Below are positions 27,696 to 36,485 of a stretch of DNA of 64,000 bases, piece after piece (position 1 is the stretch's first letter; the number at the start of each line of letters is the position of its first letter). Source of the stretch: Burkholderia sp. 9120 (lineage in GTDB: Bacteria; Pseudomonadota; Gammaproteobacteria; Burkholderiales; Burkholderiaceae). Where the stretch lies: NCBI RefSeq assembly GCF_000745015.1, contig NZ_JQNA01000002.1:4154001-4218000 (forward strand), given 5' to 3'. The position numbers were made by a program, and so were the translations under genes. Under the pieces are notes generated by a model, which had not been told where the DNA came from, ran no database searches, and worked only from the letters and a program-made list of their open reading frames with translations.

Positions 27696-28787
27696 CTAGA
27701 ACATATGGCGGATGCCCACGTTCACGCCGGCCGTGGTGCCCGTCGCTTCGTTCAACGCGTTGTTGACGGAAATGCCGGTGTGCATCGCGCCGTGATTGGT
27801 GACGAAGCCGACCTGGCCGTACACCGCGGTCGCTTTGGATAACGAATATTCAAGCCCGGTCGAGGCCAGGATCGAATTGTTCGATGAGCTGTTGGCGTCG
27901 CGCGTGACGTACACGCCGGCGTCGATATTGAGCGCCGGCGTGATGTGATAACTGGCGCCGCCCGAATACACGCGATCGTTGAACGAGCCGGCGACCTTGT
28001 ACTGCACGTACGACGCCTTGACGATCAGATTGTTGAACGTGTAACTCGCGCCGAGCGCGCGGCCGTTGAACTCGACCACGCTGGGAATCGCGATCGACGC
28101 GGCGCTGCCGCCCGCATTGCCGCTATACAACGCGGCGTCGACGGCGAGCGAGCCGAGGTGATAGCGCAGACTCGCCGAGTACTGCCGGCCCGCCTGGAAG
28201 TCGCCGGCGGCGCCGCCCAACGCCATCATCGCGCTGGCCTGCAAACCGGCAATTTCCGGCGACGTGTACGACACCGCATTCGGATTGAACAAGCCGGTCA
28301 CGTACACGTTGTTCAGATACGTCACCAGGCCGCTGCCGAAATACGACATCTGTCGCGGGTCGAAGTCGTACACCGCGAGAAAGAACGGCGAGAACTGCAG
28401 GCCGGCCTTGATCGTGCCGAAGCCGCCGTCCACGCCAACCCACGCCTGGCGGCCGAACTCGTTGCCGTTCGAATTGTTGAGCGAGCCGTTCGCGACGCTG
28501 ATACCGCTTTCGATTTCGAAAATCGCGCGGGTGTTGCCGCCCAGATCTTCCGTGCCGCGCATGCCGAAGCGCGAACCGGACAGGCCGCTGTCGGTGAACG
28601 AATACTGATGACCGGCGCTTTGGCCGGTCGCCGCGTTGAGCGTTTTGCTGGTGTACATCAGTGAACCGTCGACGATGCCGTACAACGTGACGCTGCTCTG
28701 CGCATGCGCGCACTGGATCGAACCCAGCGCACATGCACTCATGAATCCGAGAATGACTCCAACTCGATTGCGATGGCTTGCCGGCAT
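27696..28787 (-). CDS. Gram-negative trimeric porin (Burkholderia OmpC-like)
   Basis: 363 residues. Signal peptide about 1-30 ending CAHAQSS; the mature start SVTLYGIVDGSLMYTSK and blocks SRFGMRGTEDLGGNTRAIFEIESG and FGTIKAGLQFSPFF are those of the Burkholderiales general porins. It ends ...NVGIRHMF with the C-terminal phenylalanine needed by the BAM machinery. A 16-stranded beta barrel is expected. It heads the same-strand livHMGF-livK set, so it is probably the outer-membrane entry route for that ligand. Confidence 0.93.
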   Translation of the reverse strand: MPASHRNRVGVILGFMSACALGSIQCAHAQSSVTLYGIVDGSLMYTSKTLNAATGQSAGHQYSFTDSGLSGSRFGMRGTEDLGGNTRAIFEIESGISVANGSLNNSNGNEFGRQAWVGVDGGFGTIKAGLQFSPFFLAVYDFDPRQMSYFGSGLVTYLNNVYVTGLFNPNAVSYTSPEIAGLQASAMMALGGAAGDFQAGRQYSASLRYHLGSLAVDAALYSGNAGGSAASIAIPSVVEFNGRALGASYTFNNLIVKASYVQYKVAGSFNDRVYSGGASYHITPALNIDAGVYVTRDANSSSNNSILASTGLEYSLSKATAVYGQVGFVTNHGAMHTGISVNNALNEATGTTAGVNVGIRHMF

Positions 28788-29272
28788 GCTTCGTGTCTCC
28801 CTGGTTTTTGGAATCGAGTGAACTGGCGAAGTAATGCTTGTGTTGCAAAGTGCAGGCGATCTGCGGCGCGAAGCGTTTTCAACAGGCGACAGCGAGCCCT
28901 CGCAGGCTGATCAGGGATGCGAAATATCGGCGTGGCTGGTAAGCGCTGCGGGTGAGCTTGCCTGACGTCGTGGCGCTGGCTCCGTCGTGCGGGCCGGCGT
29001 GGCGGGGGGCTCACCGACTACGTGTTTCCGTGCAGGATGCAGGCGCAATTTCGCACGACCGTTCGCACTGTGTCAACGAGGGAAATTGCTGGTTGGACTG
29101 CAATGCAGGCCTAAATAGGGAAAACACCTGGCGCGTAGGGAGCGCTTGATTTTCCTTGTAACACTTTGTGAATAATGGTTTAAGCGAATTTACCCAGTTT
29201 GAATCAGCGCACGTACGAGTGTTCTGGAAGTTCTGCATTGCAGAACTGTGGCTGGCTCCGCGCGGAAGCCGT
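28788..29272. promoter_or_regulatory. Intergenic region upstream of the porin, with a palindrome
   Basis: 485 bases without a convincing gene. Its left part should hold the porin promoter on the minus strand. At 29229-29247 lies AGTTCTGCATTGCAGAACT, a 9-1-9 perfect palindrome with the same core as the site at 17827-17839. It is 26 nt from the LysR-gene stop and about 440 nt from the porin start. No other clear signal was seen. Confidence 0.4.
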
Positions 29273-30193
29273 TCACTTCGCCTCGCGCGCCCCGAGCGTC
29301 TCGACCAGCATGTCGACGAACGCCTTGACGCGCGCCGTCATCTGCAACTGCTGCGGGTACACCGCGTAGATATCCGCGCCGGGCGTGCGGTAGTCGGGCA
29401 GCACGTGAACGAGTCGGCCGTCGGCGAGATAGTCCGCGATATCCCACTCCGCGCGCATCAGGATGCCCTGGCCGTCGAGCGCCCACTTCACGGCGATTTC
29501 GCCGTCGTTGGTGGTGAGGTTGCCGCGCACTCGCACCGTTTCGGTTTTCTCCGTCGCGCCGCGTCCGCTAGTGAGCCGCCATAAGCCGTAGCCGTCGTCG
29601 CCCTGACGGATGCCGATGCAGTTGTGCTGCGCCAATTCGGCCGGGCTGCGCGGCGCGCGCCGCTCGGCCAGATACGCGGGCGACGCGCACAGCAGGCGAC
29701 GATTGCGCGCCACCTTGCGCGCAATCACGCGCGCGTCGGGTGGTTCGCCGAAACGCACGCAGACGTCGAACGCGTCTTCGCTGATGGGCGGCGGGTCGAC
29801 CGAGAGTTGCAACTGCACGTCCACTTGCGGAAAGCGCCGCACGAAACGGGAGATCAGCGGCGCGACATGGCTGCGGCCGAAACCGAGTGTCGCGTTCACG
29901 CGCAGCAGGCCTTTGGGCGCCGCCTGCGAGCCGCCGAGCAACTGCGCGAGATCGTCCATTTCGCTGAGAATGCGGCGCGCGCGGGTCAGGTACAGCTCGC
30001 CTTCGGGCGTGAGGCTCATGCGCCGCGTGGTGCGGTTCACCAGCGAGACGCCCGCGCGCGTTTCCATCTGCGCCAGATGCTTGCTGACGGCCGCCGTACT
30101 CAGGCCGAGTTCGCGCGCCGCCGCGGTCAGGCTGCCGCTGGCGGCCAGCGTGGAGAAGAAGGCGAGGTCGTCGGGTTGTATCGAGGCGGTCAT
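29273..30193 (-). CDS. LysR-family transcriptional regulator, divergent from dmlA
   Basis: 306 residues. The N-terminal winged HTH (about 8-66: LAFFSTLAASGSLTAAARELGLSTAAVSKHLAQMETRAGVSLVNRTTRRM) is followed by a LysR substrate-binding domain. The CrgA-like order and divergent orientation to the D-malate/tartrate dehydrogenase gene recall E. coli DmlR, the regulator of dmlA. It probably activates the dehydrogenase and its MFS partner with the substrate as co-inducer. Start ATG 30193. Confidence 0.9.
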   Translation of the reverse strand: MTASIQPDDLAFFSTLAASGSLTAAARELGLSTAAVSKHLAQMETRAGVSLVNRTTRRMSLTPEGELYLTRARRILSEMDDLAQLLGGSQAAPKGLLRVNATLGFGRSHVAPLISRFVRRFPQVDVQLQLSVDPPPISEDAFDVCVRFGEPPDARVIARKVARNRRLLCASPAYLAERRAPRSPAELAQHNCIGIRQGDDGYGLWRLTSGRGATEKTETVRVRGNLTTNDGEIAVKWALDGQGILMRAEWDIADYLADGRLVHVLPDYRTPGADIYAVYPQQLQMTARVKAFVDMLVETLGAREAK

Positions 30194-30209
30194 ACGCAGC
30201 GGCCCATTG

Positions 30210-30224
30210 TTAACCTGAAGTTAA
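30210..30224. promoter_or_regulatory. LysR-type binding box
   Basis: TTAAC-N5-GTTAA, a perfect 5-bp inverted repeat over 15 bp with T-N-rich-A symmetry, sits in the 121-bp divergent region, 16 nt from the regulator start and 90 nt from dmlA. It matches the T-N11-A rule for LysR-type operators. Confidence 0.6.
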
Positions 30225-30314
30225 GGATGCTTTGAGTCTAGCAGCGTTTGCAAGGACCGTTGCCGATCTACGATGCCACTCATACCTTCACAACAGACGG
30301 ACACGGAGACGCCC

Positions 30315-31424
30315 ATGAAAACCTATCGCATCGCAACCATTCCCGGCGACGGCATCGGCAAGGAAGTCGTACCTGCGGGACAGCGCGTGCTCGAAGCGAT
30401 AGCCGCGCGCAGCGACACGTTCGGCTTCGCGTTCGAGAGTTTCGACTGGGGCGGCGACTACTACCGCGAGCATGGCGTGATGATGCCGGCCGACGGGCTC
30501 GACGCGCTGCGCGACAAGGACGCGATCCTGTTCGGTTCGGCGGGCGATCCGCACATTCCCGATCACATCACGCTGTGGGGTTTGCGCCTGAAGATCTGCC
30601 AGGGCTTCGATCAATACGCGAACGTGCGTCCGACGCGGATCCTGCCCGGCATCGACGGGCCGTTGAAACGCTGCGCGCCGCAGGATCTCGACTGGGTGAT
30701 CGTCCGCGAGAATTCGGAAGGCGAGTACGCGGGCGTCGGTGGCCGCGCGCATCAGGGGCATCCGATCGAAGTCGCGACCGATGTTTCGATGATGACGCGT
30801 GCCGGCGTCGAACGGATTCTGCGGTTCGCGTTCAAACTCGCGCAGTCGCGGCCGCGCAAGCTGCTGACGGTGATCACCAAGAGCAATGCGCAGCGTCACG
30901 CCATGGTCATGTGGGACGAGATCGCGTTGCAGATCTCGCAGGAGTTTCCCGACGTGCGCTGGGACAAGGAACTGGTCGACGCGGCCACCGCGCGCATGGT
31001 CAACCGGCCCGCCACGCTCGACACGATCGTCGCGACCAATCTGCAAGCGGACATTCTGAGCGATCTCGCCGCCGCGCTGGCCGGCAGCCTCGGCATTGCG
31101 CCGACGGCCAATCTCGATCCCGAGCGGCGTTATCCGTCGATGTTCGAGCCGATTCACGGCTCCGCGTTCGACATCATGGGCAAAGGGCTCGCCAATCCGG
31201 TCGGCACGTTCTGGTCGGCGGTGATGATGCTCGAGCATCTCGGCGAAGACGCCGCCGCGCGCCAGCTGATGGCCGCGATCGAACGCATCACGGCGGATCC
31301 GTCGCTGCATACCGGCGACCTGGGCGGCAGCGCGACCACGGCGCAGGTGACGGATGCGGTGTGTGCGTTGCTGGCGTCGGAAGCGGCAGGTGGAACGGCG
31401 GCCACCGACGCTAAAGCGGCCTGA
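30315..31424 (+). CDS. dmlA: D-malate/tartrate dehydrogenase (isopropylmalate-DH superfamily)
   Basis: 369 residues of the beta-decarboxylating dehydrogenase family. Motifs: IATIPGDGIGKEVV at the N-terminus, substrate loop RENSEGEYAG, catalytic-lysine region LLTVITKSNAQRHA, and metal-binding NLQADILSDLAA. SEGEYAGVGG with the short loop distinguishes DmlA/TtuC-type enzymes from LeuB and Icd. It should oxidise D-malate or tartrate with NAD and a divalent metal. ATG 30315 was chosen over the upstream in-frame ATG at 30273 because GGAGACGCCC precedes it. The C-terminus ends in an Ala-rich tail. Confidence 0.88.
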   Translation: MKTYRIATIPGDGIGKEVVPAGQRVLEAIAARSDTFGFAFESFDWGGDYYREHGVMMPADGLDALRDKDAILFGSAGDPHIPDHITLWGLRLKICQGFDQYANVRPTRILPGIDGPLKRCAPQDLDWVIVRENSEGEYAGVGGRAHQGHPIEVATDVSMMTRAGVERILRFAFKLAQSRPRKLLTVITKSNAQRHAMVMWDEIALQISQEFPDVRWDKELVDAATARMVNRPATLDTIVATNLQADILSDLAAALAGSLGIAPTANLDPERRYPSMFEPIHGSAFDIMGKGLANPVGTFWSAVMMLEHLGEDAAARQLMAAIERITADPSLHTGDLGGSATTAQVTDAVCALLASEAAGGTAATDAKAA

Positions 31425-31443
31425 AACACCGGCGGCATCCACA

Positions 31444-31500
31444 GCACCTGAGGCACATGAAGCACCCGAAGCACATGAGGCACCCGAAGCACCCGAAGCA
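31444..31500. repeat. 9-bp tandem repeat, six copies
   Basis: Six units of GCACMYGAR (GCACCCGAA, GCACATGAG and variants) run from 31444 to 31497, plus GCA. It lies between dmlA and the MFS gene. The period of nine keeps any frame open, but no gene is supported here. Confidence 0.75.
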
Positions 31501-31600
31501 TCGCGCGCTCCGAGCGCGCAAGACGAGAACATAACGCCCGGGCGCACCCCGTCACGGGCGATCTCGCTGCACCCTGCAGAGATAGAGCGGAGACAGAGAC

Positions 31601-32896
31601 ATGAACACCGAATTGCAAGCCCGTGTGGTTCGCAAGCTCACCTGGCGCATTTTGCCTTTCGTGATGCTGCTGTACTTTGTGAGCTTTCTCGACCGCGTGA
31701 ACGTCGGCTTTGCGGCGATCACGATGAACCACGACCTCGGCCTCACACCGACCATGTTCGGCCTCGGCGGCGGCATCTTCTTTCTCGGCTACTTTCTGTG
31801 CGAAGTGCCGTCGAATCTGATTCTGAACAAGGTCGGCGCACGGTTGTGGATTGCCCGTGTGATGGTGACGTGGGGGCTGGTGTCGGCGGCGTCGGCGTTC
31901 GTGAGCGGCCCGACTTCGTTCTATACGCTGCGCTTTCTGCTCGGCGTCGCCGAAGCCGGTTTCTTTCCCGGCATCATTCTCTATCTGAGCCAGTGGTTTC
32001 CGGCCCGCCAGCGTGCGGTGGCCGCGGCCGCGTTCATGGCGGCCGCGCCGTTGTCGACGGCGATCGGTTCGCCGATTTCCGGCGCGATCATGCAGATGCC
32101 CGCGTTGCTGGGCCTGAGGGACTGGCAGTGGCTGTTCATCATCGAAGCGATTCCCGCGGTCGTGCTCGGCTTCGTGGTGCTGAAAGCGCTCACCGATTCG
32201 CCGGACAAAGCCACCTGGCTCGCCGACGATGAAAAAGCCTGGCTCATCGCCACGCTGCGCGATGAGCGCATGGGCCGCGAATCGCAGGCCGGCCACGCGG
32301 CGGGTGCGCTCGCCGCATTGCGCGACGGCCGTGTGTGGATCATGGCGATGATTTATTTCGGCACGTCGGCCGGGTTGTACACGCTTGGTTTGTGGGCGCC
32401 GTTGATCATCCGCCAGTTTGGGTTCAGTGCGCTGGGTACGGGGGCGTTGAACGCGATTCCGAGTGTGCTGGCCGTGCTCGGCATGGTCTGGTGGGCGCGG
32501 CATTCCGACCGGCGCGGCGAGCGCACGTGGCACGTGGTGATTCCGTGCGTGGTGGCGGCCATCGGGCTGGCGTGGGCCGGCGTCGCGGATACGGCGGTGG
32601 CGGTCGTGCTGGCGCTGGTGCTCGTGAATGTCGGGATCAGCGCGGCGAAGGCGCCGTTGTGGGCGATGCCGAGCACGTTTCTGTCCGGTGCGGGCGCGGC
32701 CGCCGGTATCGCGATGATCAACTCGATCGGGAATCTGGGCGGCTTTGTCGGGCCGTTCGCGATCGGCTGGTTGAAAAGCGTGACGGGTGGTTATGCGGCG
32801 GGCTTGTATGTGGTGGCGGCGAGTCTCGCGGTGTCGGCGTTGCTTGCGTTGATGGTGGGAAGGCGCGGGTTTCGGGCGGCGCACGCGCCGCAGTGA
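31601..32896 (+). CDS. MFS transporter, anion:cation symporter (ACS) family
   Basis: 431 residues, 12 membrane segments. FLDRVNVGFAAITMNHDLGL near the start and RFLLGVAEAGFFPGIILYLSQWFPARQRA are hallmark sequences of the ACS group (tartrate TtuB, phthalate, hexuronate and glucarate porters). The gene follows dmlA by 176 nt on the same strand, so the likely substrate is D-malate, tartrate or a similar C4 acid taken up with protons. Confidence 0.88.
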   Translation: MNTELQARVVRKLTWRILPFVMLLYFVSFLDRVNVGFAAITMNHDLGLTPTMFGLGGGIFFLGYFLCEVPSNLILNKVGARLWIARVMVTWGLVSAASAFVSGPTSFYTLRFLLGVAEAGFFPGIILYLSQWFPARQRAVAAAAFMAAAPLSTAIGSPISGAIMQMPALLGLRDWQWLFIIEAIPAVVLGFVVLKALTDSPDKATWLADDEKAWLIATLRDERMGRESQAGHAAGALAALRDGRVWIMAMIYFGTSAGLYTLGLWAPLIIRQFGFSALGTGALNAIPSVLAVLGMVWWARHSDRRGERTWHVVIPCVVAAIGLAWAGVADTAVAVVLALVLVNVGISAAKAPLWAMPSTFLSGAGAAAGIAMINSIGNLGGFVGPFAIGWLKSVTGGYAAGLYVVAASLAVSALLALMVGRRGFRAAHAPQ

Positions 32897-33168
32897 TCGT
32901 TCAATTCGCGCGAGGCGGCCGGCTGCTGCATGCGGGGTCGTCCGTGCATTCCTGATATTTCGCGTTTTCCTTACGCGCCGCCGCGGCCGCAATCGCCGTC
33001 TTGCGGCACGCTTGTTGCACCGCCGCAACCCGGCCGTGCCGGCTCAGCGCTGCGTTTTTTTCGCGTAATTCGTCGCCACTTGCTCTGGCGCGACACGCTG
33101 CCTCATCCCTCCCGACTCCCGTCAAACCCTTATCCAGCAAGCCTCCGGCCATCCGCCGCCGACTCCCG

Positions 33169-33207
33169 TGCGACACAGGTGTCGTATTTCCACATGTGCC
33201 TGTCGCA
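33169..33207. promoter_or_regulatory. Dyad symmetries upstream of the betaine/choline transporter operon
   Basis: CGACACAGGTGTCG (33171-33184) is a 6-2-6 palindrome; TGCGACA (33169-33175) and TGTCGCA (33201-33207) form a wider repeat, with CACATGTG between them. The set lies about 95-130 nt before ATG 33301 and could be the operator for one of the GlxA/AraC-type regulators. The rest of 32897-33300 shows no supported gene. Confidence 0.4.
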
Positions 33208-33300
33208 AATAGTCGGCAACGCGTACTTTTTTCTGGCAACTATGTATGCACAGCGCGGACGCACGTCCGCCACCGCAGCAACAGGAGAGGAGAGCGTTCA

Positions 33301-34479
33301 ATGAATTCCCCCAAGGTCGTGGTCGAAGGGCTGTGCAAGGTGTTCGGCACCAACCCGAAACAGGCACTCAACATGCTGGCCGGCGGCGCGACGAAAGAGG
33401 ACGTGTTCGCGCAAACCGGTCAGATCGTCGGTGTTCATAACGTGTCGTTCGAGGTCAAGGAAGGCGAGATCTTCGTGCTGATGGGCCTGTCCGGCTCCGG
33501 CAAGTCGACGCTGATCCGCCTGATCAACCGGCTCGTCGAACCGAGCGCCGGCAAGGTGCTGATCGACGGCCGCGACGTGGCCGCCGTGCCGCGCGCCGAA
33601 TTGACGGCGCTGCGCCGCAAGGACATGAGCATGGTGTTCCAGTCCTTCGCGCTGATGCCGCAGCGCACCGTGCTGTCCAATGCGGCGTTCGGCCTCGAAG
33701 TGGCGGGCGTGAGCCGCAAGGAGCGCGAACAGCGCGCCATGACCGTGCTGGAGCAGGTCGGCCTCGCGCCGTTCGCGGAGAAGTTGCCCGCGCAACTGTC
33801 CGGCGGCATGCAGCAGCGCGTGGGTCTGGCGCGCGCGCTGGCGGTCAACCCGTCGCTGATGATCATGGACGAGGCGTTCTCCGCGCTCGATCCGCTCAAG
33901 CGCAAGGAAATGCAGAACGTACTGCTCGATCTGCAGCGCGAGCAGCAGCGCACCATCCTGTTCGTCTCGCACGATCTGGAAGAGGCGATGCGCATCGGCA
34001 CGCGCATCGCGATCATGGAAGGCGGCAAGGTCGTGCAGGTCGGCACGCCGCAGGAAATCATCACCAACCCGGCCGACGACTACGTGCGGGCGTTCTTCGA
34101 AGGCATCGACACCAGCCGCTATCTGACCGCCGGCGACCTGATGCAGACCGACGCCGTGCCGCTGATGCAGCACTCGCAGCCGATCGACGCGTCGAGCGTG
34201 GCCGCGACGCTGAACGGCAGCGCCGACTACGCGTTCGTGCTCGACGGCGAGCGCAAGTTTCGCGGCTTCGTGTGCCGCGATGCGATGGGCAGCGCGTCGC
34301 CGCAACTCAATCACATCGAATGCATCCGCCGCACCACGCCGCTCGACGACGTGGTCGAACGCGTGGTGGCGAGCCGCGCGCCGCTGCCGGTCGTCGAAGC
34401 GGACGGCTCCTACTGCGGTTCGGTCAACAAGACGAACGTGCTGAACGTTCTCACGCGTCATCGAGGTTCCCATGTCTGA
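33301..34479 (+). CDS. proV: Quaternary-amine ABC transporter ATP-binding protein with CBS domains
   Basis: 392 residues, ProV/OpuAA type. Walker A is GLSGSGKST, signature LSGGMQQR, and Walker B LMIMDEAFSALDP with Ala after the Glu, as in E. coli ProV; the H-loop is FVSHDLEEA. The C-terminal 100 residues form a paired CBS region (SADYAFVLDGERKFRGFVCRDAMG, PLPVVEADGSYCGSVNKTNVL), which in this family senses ionic strength or nucleotides. ATG 33301 follows AGGAGAGGAG. It overlaps the permease gene by 8 nt. It may import choline or betaine; substrate inferred from context. Confidence 0.9.
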   Translation: MNSPKVVVEGLCKVFGTNPKQALNMLAGGATKEDVFAQTGQIVGVHNVSFEVKEGEIFVLMGLSGSGKSTLIRLINRLVEPSAGKVLIDGRDVAAVPRAELTALRRKDMSMVFQSFALMPQRTVLSNAAFGLEVAGVSRKEREQRAMTVLEQVGLAPFAEKLPAQLSGGMQQRVGLARALAVNPSLMIMDEAFSALDPLKRKEMQNVLLDLQREQQRTILFVSHDLEEAMRIGTRIAIMEGGKVVQVGTPQEIITNPADDYVRAFFEGIDTSRYLTAGDLMQTDAVPLMQHSQPIDASSVAATLNGSADYAFVLDGERKFRGFVCRDAMGSASPQLNHIECIRRTTPLDDVVERVVASRAPLPVVEADGSYCGSVNKTNVLNVLTRHRGSHV

Positions 34480-35374
34480 AGTCATTCCACTTGGCGCCTG
34501 GGTCGATCACGGCGTCCACTACCTGCTCGACCACGACGCGGCAACTTTTGATTCCATCGGCAAGGTGATCGAGAGCTTTGCCGCGCTGGTTGAACATGGC
34601 CTGCAGGCCGTGCCGATGTGGGCGCTGATGGCGTTTTTCGTGGGCATCGGGTTGTGGCGCGTGGGCTGGCGTTTCGCGACGTTCACGCTGCTGGCGCTGT
34701 TGCTGATCTACAGCACCGGCTTCTGGGATCAGATGGTGATCACGCTCGGCCTCACCCTGTCGTCGACCCTGATCAGCCTGCTGCTCGGCATACCGCTCGG
34801 CATCTGGACGGCGAAGAGCCGCACGGTCGAGACGATCGTGCGCCCGGTGCTCGATCTGATGCAGACCATGCCGGCGTTCGTCTACCTGATTCCGGCCGCG
34901 ATGCTGTTCGGCCTGGGTCGCGTGCCGGGCATCATCTCCACCGTGATCTTCGCGATGCCGCCGGCGGTGCGACTCACGTCGCTCGGCATCAAGCACGTGA
35001 ACCGCGAAATCGTCGAAGCAGGGCAGGCGTTCGGCTGCACGCCGTGGCAACTGCTCTACAAGGTGCAGTTTCCGAACGCGCTGCCGTCGATCATGACCGG
35101 CGTGAACCAGACCATCATGATGGCGCTCTCCATGGTGATCATCGCGTCGATGGTGGGCGCGGGCGGGCTCGGCAACGACGTGCTGGCGAGTATTCAACGG
35201 CTCGACATCGGGCTCGGTTTCGAAAGTGGACTTTCCGTGGTGATGCTCGCGATCATTCTGGACCGTATTACCGAAAGCTTCGGCCGTGCACCGGGCATGG
35301 CGCGCGCTCCGCTGCTGTCGGGCTTGCGCGGTCTCATGAAAGTGCGCCGCGAGCCGGCGGCGCAACACGGCTGA
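34472..35374 (+). CDS. proW: Quaternary-amine ABC transporter permease
   Basis: 300-residue ProW/ChoW-type permease with about six membrane segments. The EAA-like loop reads EIVEAGQAFGCTPWQLLYKVQFPNALPSIMTGVNQT, the contact site for the ATPase; LDLMQTMPAFVYLIPAAMLFGLG is another family block. It is shorter than E. coli ProW (354) because it lacks the long N-terminal extension. It shares 8 nt with the ATPase gene and is 7 nt from the downstream regulator gene. Confidence 0.9.
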   Translation: MSEVIPLGAWVDHGVHYLLDHDAATFDSIGKVIESFAALVEHGLQAVPMWALMAFFVGIGLWRVGWRFATFTLLALLLIYSTGFWDQMVITLGLTLSSTLISLLLGIPLGIWTAKSRTVETIVRPVLDLMQTMPAFVYLIPAAMLFGLGRVPGIISTVIFAMPPAVRLTSLGIKHVNREIVEAGQAFGCTPWQLLYKVQFPNALPSIMTGVNQTIMMALSMVIIASMVGAGGLGNDVLASIQRLDIGLGFESGLSVVMLAIILDRITESFGRAPGMARAPLLSGLRGLMKVRREPAAQHG

Positions 35375-35381
35375 GCCGCCG

Positions 35382-36380
35382 ATGAAGCGCGACGCGATCA
35401 CACCGGTTGACGCCCCGGCCGATTCGCCGTTGTCCGGGCTGGCGCACGTCGGCTTTCTGACGCTGCCGAACTTTTCGATGATCGCGTTCACCAGCGCGGT
35501 CGAGGTGCTGCGCATGGCCAATTACGTCGGCCGAGCGGAGCACTACCGCTGGTCGGTGATCACGCCGGACGGCGAACCGGCGCGCGCCAGCAACGGCATT
35601 ACGGTGAAGCCCACCACGACGCTGGCCGAAGCCGGCCTGCCGGATGTGCTGTTCGTGTGCGCCGGCTGGCACGTGCGCGATTACGTGGACGAGACGGTGA
35701 TCGCGTTACTGCGCGACGTGGCTGCCAAAGGTATTCCGCTCGGCGGCATCTGCACCGGACCGTATGCGCTGCTGGCGGCGGGACTGCTCGACGGTTATCG
35801 CGCCACCGTGCATTGGGAGGACATGTCGCCGCTGAACAAGCGTTACCCGCACGTGCGTTTCGCCGACGAACTGTTCGTGATTGACCGCGACCGGATGACC
35901 TGCACCGGCGGCACCGCGCCGCTCGATCTGATGCTGAACCTCGTCGGCATGCGGCTGGGCCACGCGGTGGCGGCGCAAGTGTCCGAGCAGTTTATCGTCG
36001 AGCGGATTCGTGGCTCGACCGACTATCAGCACATTCCCGTCGACGCGCGGGTCGGCTTTTCGCGCGCGGAATTGATCGAAGTGGTGCGGCTGATGGAAGC
36101 GAACATCGAAGAGCCGCTCTCGCTCGATGAACTCGCGCGGCTCGTGCATCTCTCGCAACGTCATTTGCAGCGGATGTTCAAGATGTTCCTGAGCGTGTCG
36201 CCCACGCATTACTACCTGACACTGCGCCTGCGTCGCGCGCGTGAGTTGCTGCGTAATACGGATGCGTCGATTGGACGTGTCACCACGGTGTGCGGGTTTC
36301 ATTCGCCGTGCCATTTCAGCAAGGCGTATCGCGCCCAGTTCGGGCATGCGCCGAGTGTCGAGCGGCGCTTGTCGGCGTAA
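35382..36380 (+). CDS. GlxA/AraC-family regulator (GbdR/SouR-like)
   Basis: 332 residues. The N-terminal DJ-1/PfpI-type amidotransferase-like domain (about 20-190; VGFLTLPNFSMIAFTSAVEVLRMANY, GGICTGPYALLAAGLLDGYRAT) precedes a C-terminal AraC-type double HTH (about 225-330; LSLDELARLVHLSQRHLQRMFK, TTVCGFHSPCHFSKAYRAQFG). This is the architecture of GbdR, SouR and CdhR, regulators of glycine betaine, sarcosine and carnitine catabolism. It sits 7 nt after the permease gene and before the binding-protein gene. It probably activates the transporter and the sarcosine oxidase genes downstream. Confidence 0.88.
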   Translation: MKRDAITPVDAPADSPLSGLAHVGFLTLPNFSMIAFTSAVEVLRMANYVGRAEHYRWSVITPDGEPARASNGITVKPTTTLAEAGLPDVLFVCAGWHVRDYVDETVIALLRDVAAKGIPLGGICTGPYALLAAGLLDGYRATVHWEDMSPLNKRYPHVRFADELFVIDRDRMTCTGGTAPLDLMLNLVGMRLGHAVAAQVSEQFIVERIRGSTDYQHIPVDARVGFSRAELIEVVRLMEANIEEPLSLDELARLVHLSQRHLQRMFKMFLSVSPTHYYLTLRLRRARELLRNTDASIGRVTTVCGFHSPCHFSKAYRAQFGHAPSVERRLSA

Positions 36381-36485
36381 ATGGTCGGCGTAAAGCGTCG
36401 GCGTGAATAGTCGGCTTAAAAAAGTCTCACTGACAGAATCCGTTTAATAAAACCAGTCGAGCATCAACTACTCTGAGGGAATGCC

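Noticed and set aside
32901..33239. 112-codon minus-strand ORF between the ACS transporter and the ABC ATPase gene
   Set aside because: The last 70 codons look fairly protein-like with several cysteines, but no domain, start signal or conservation can be shown, and it overlaps the probable promoter region.
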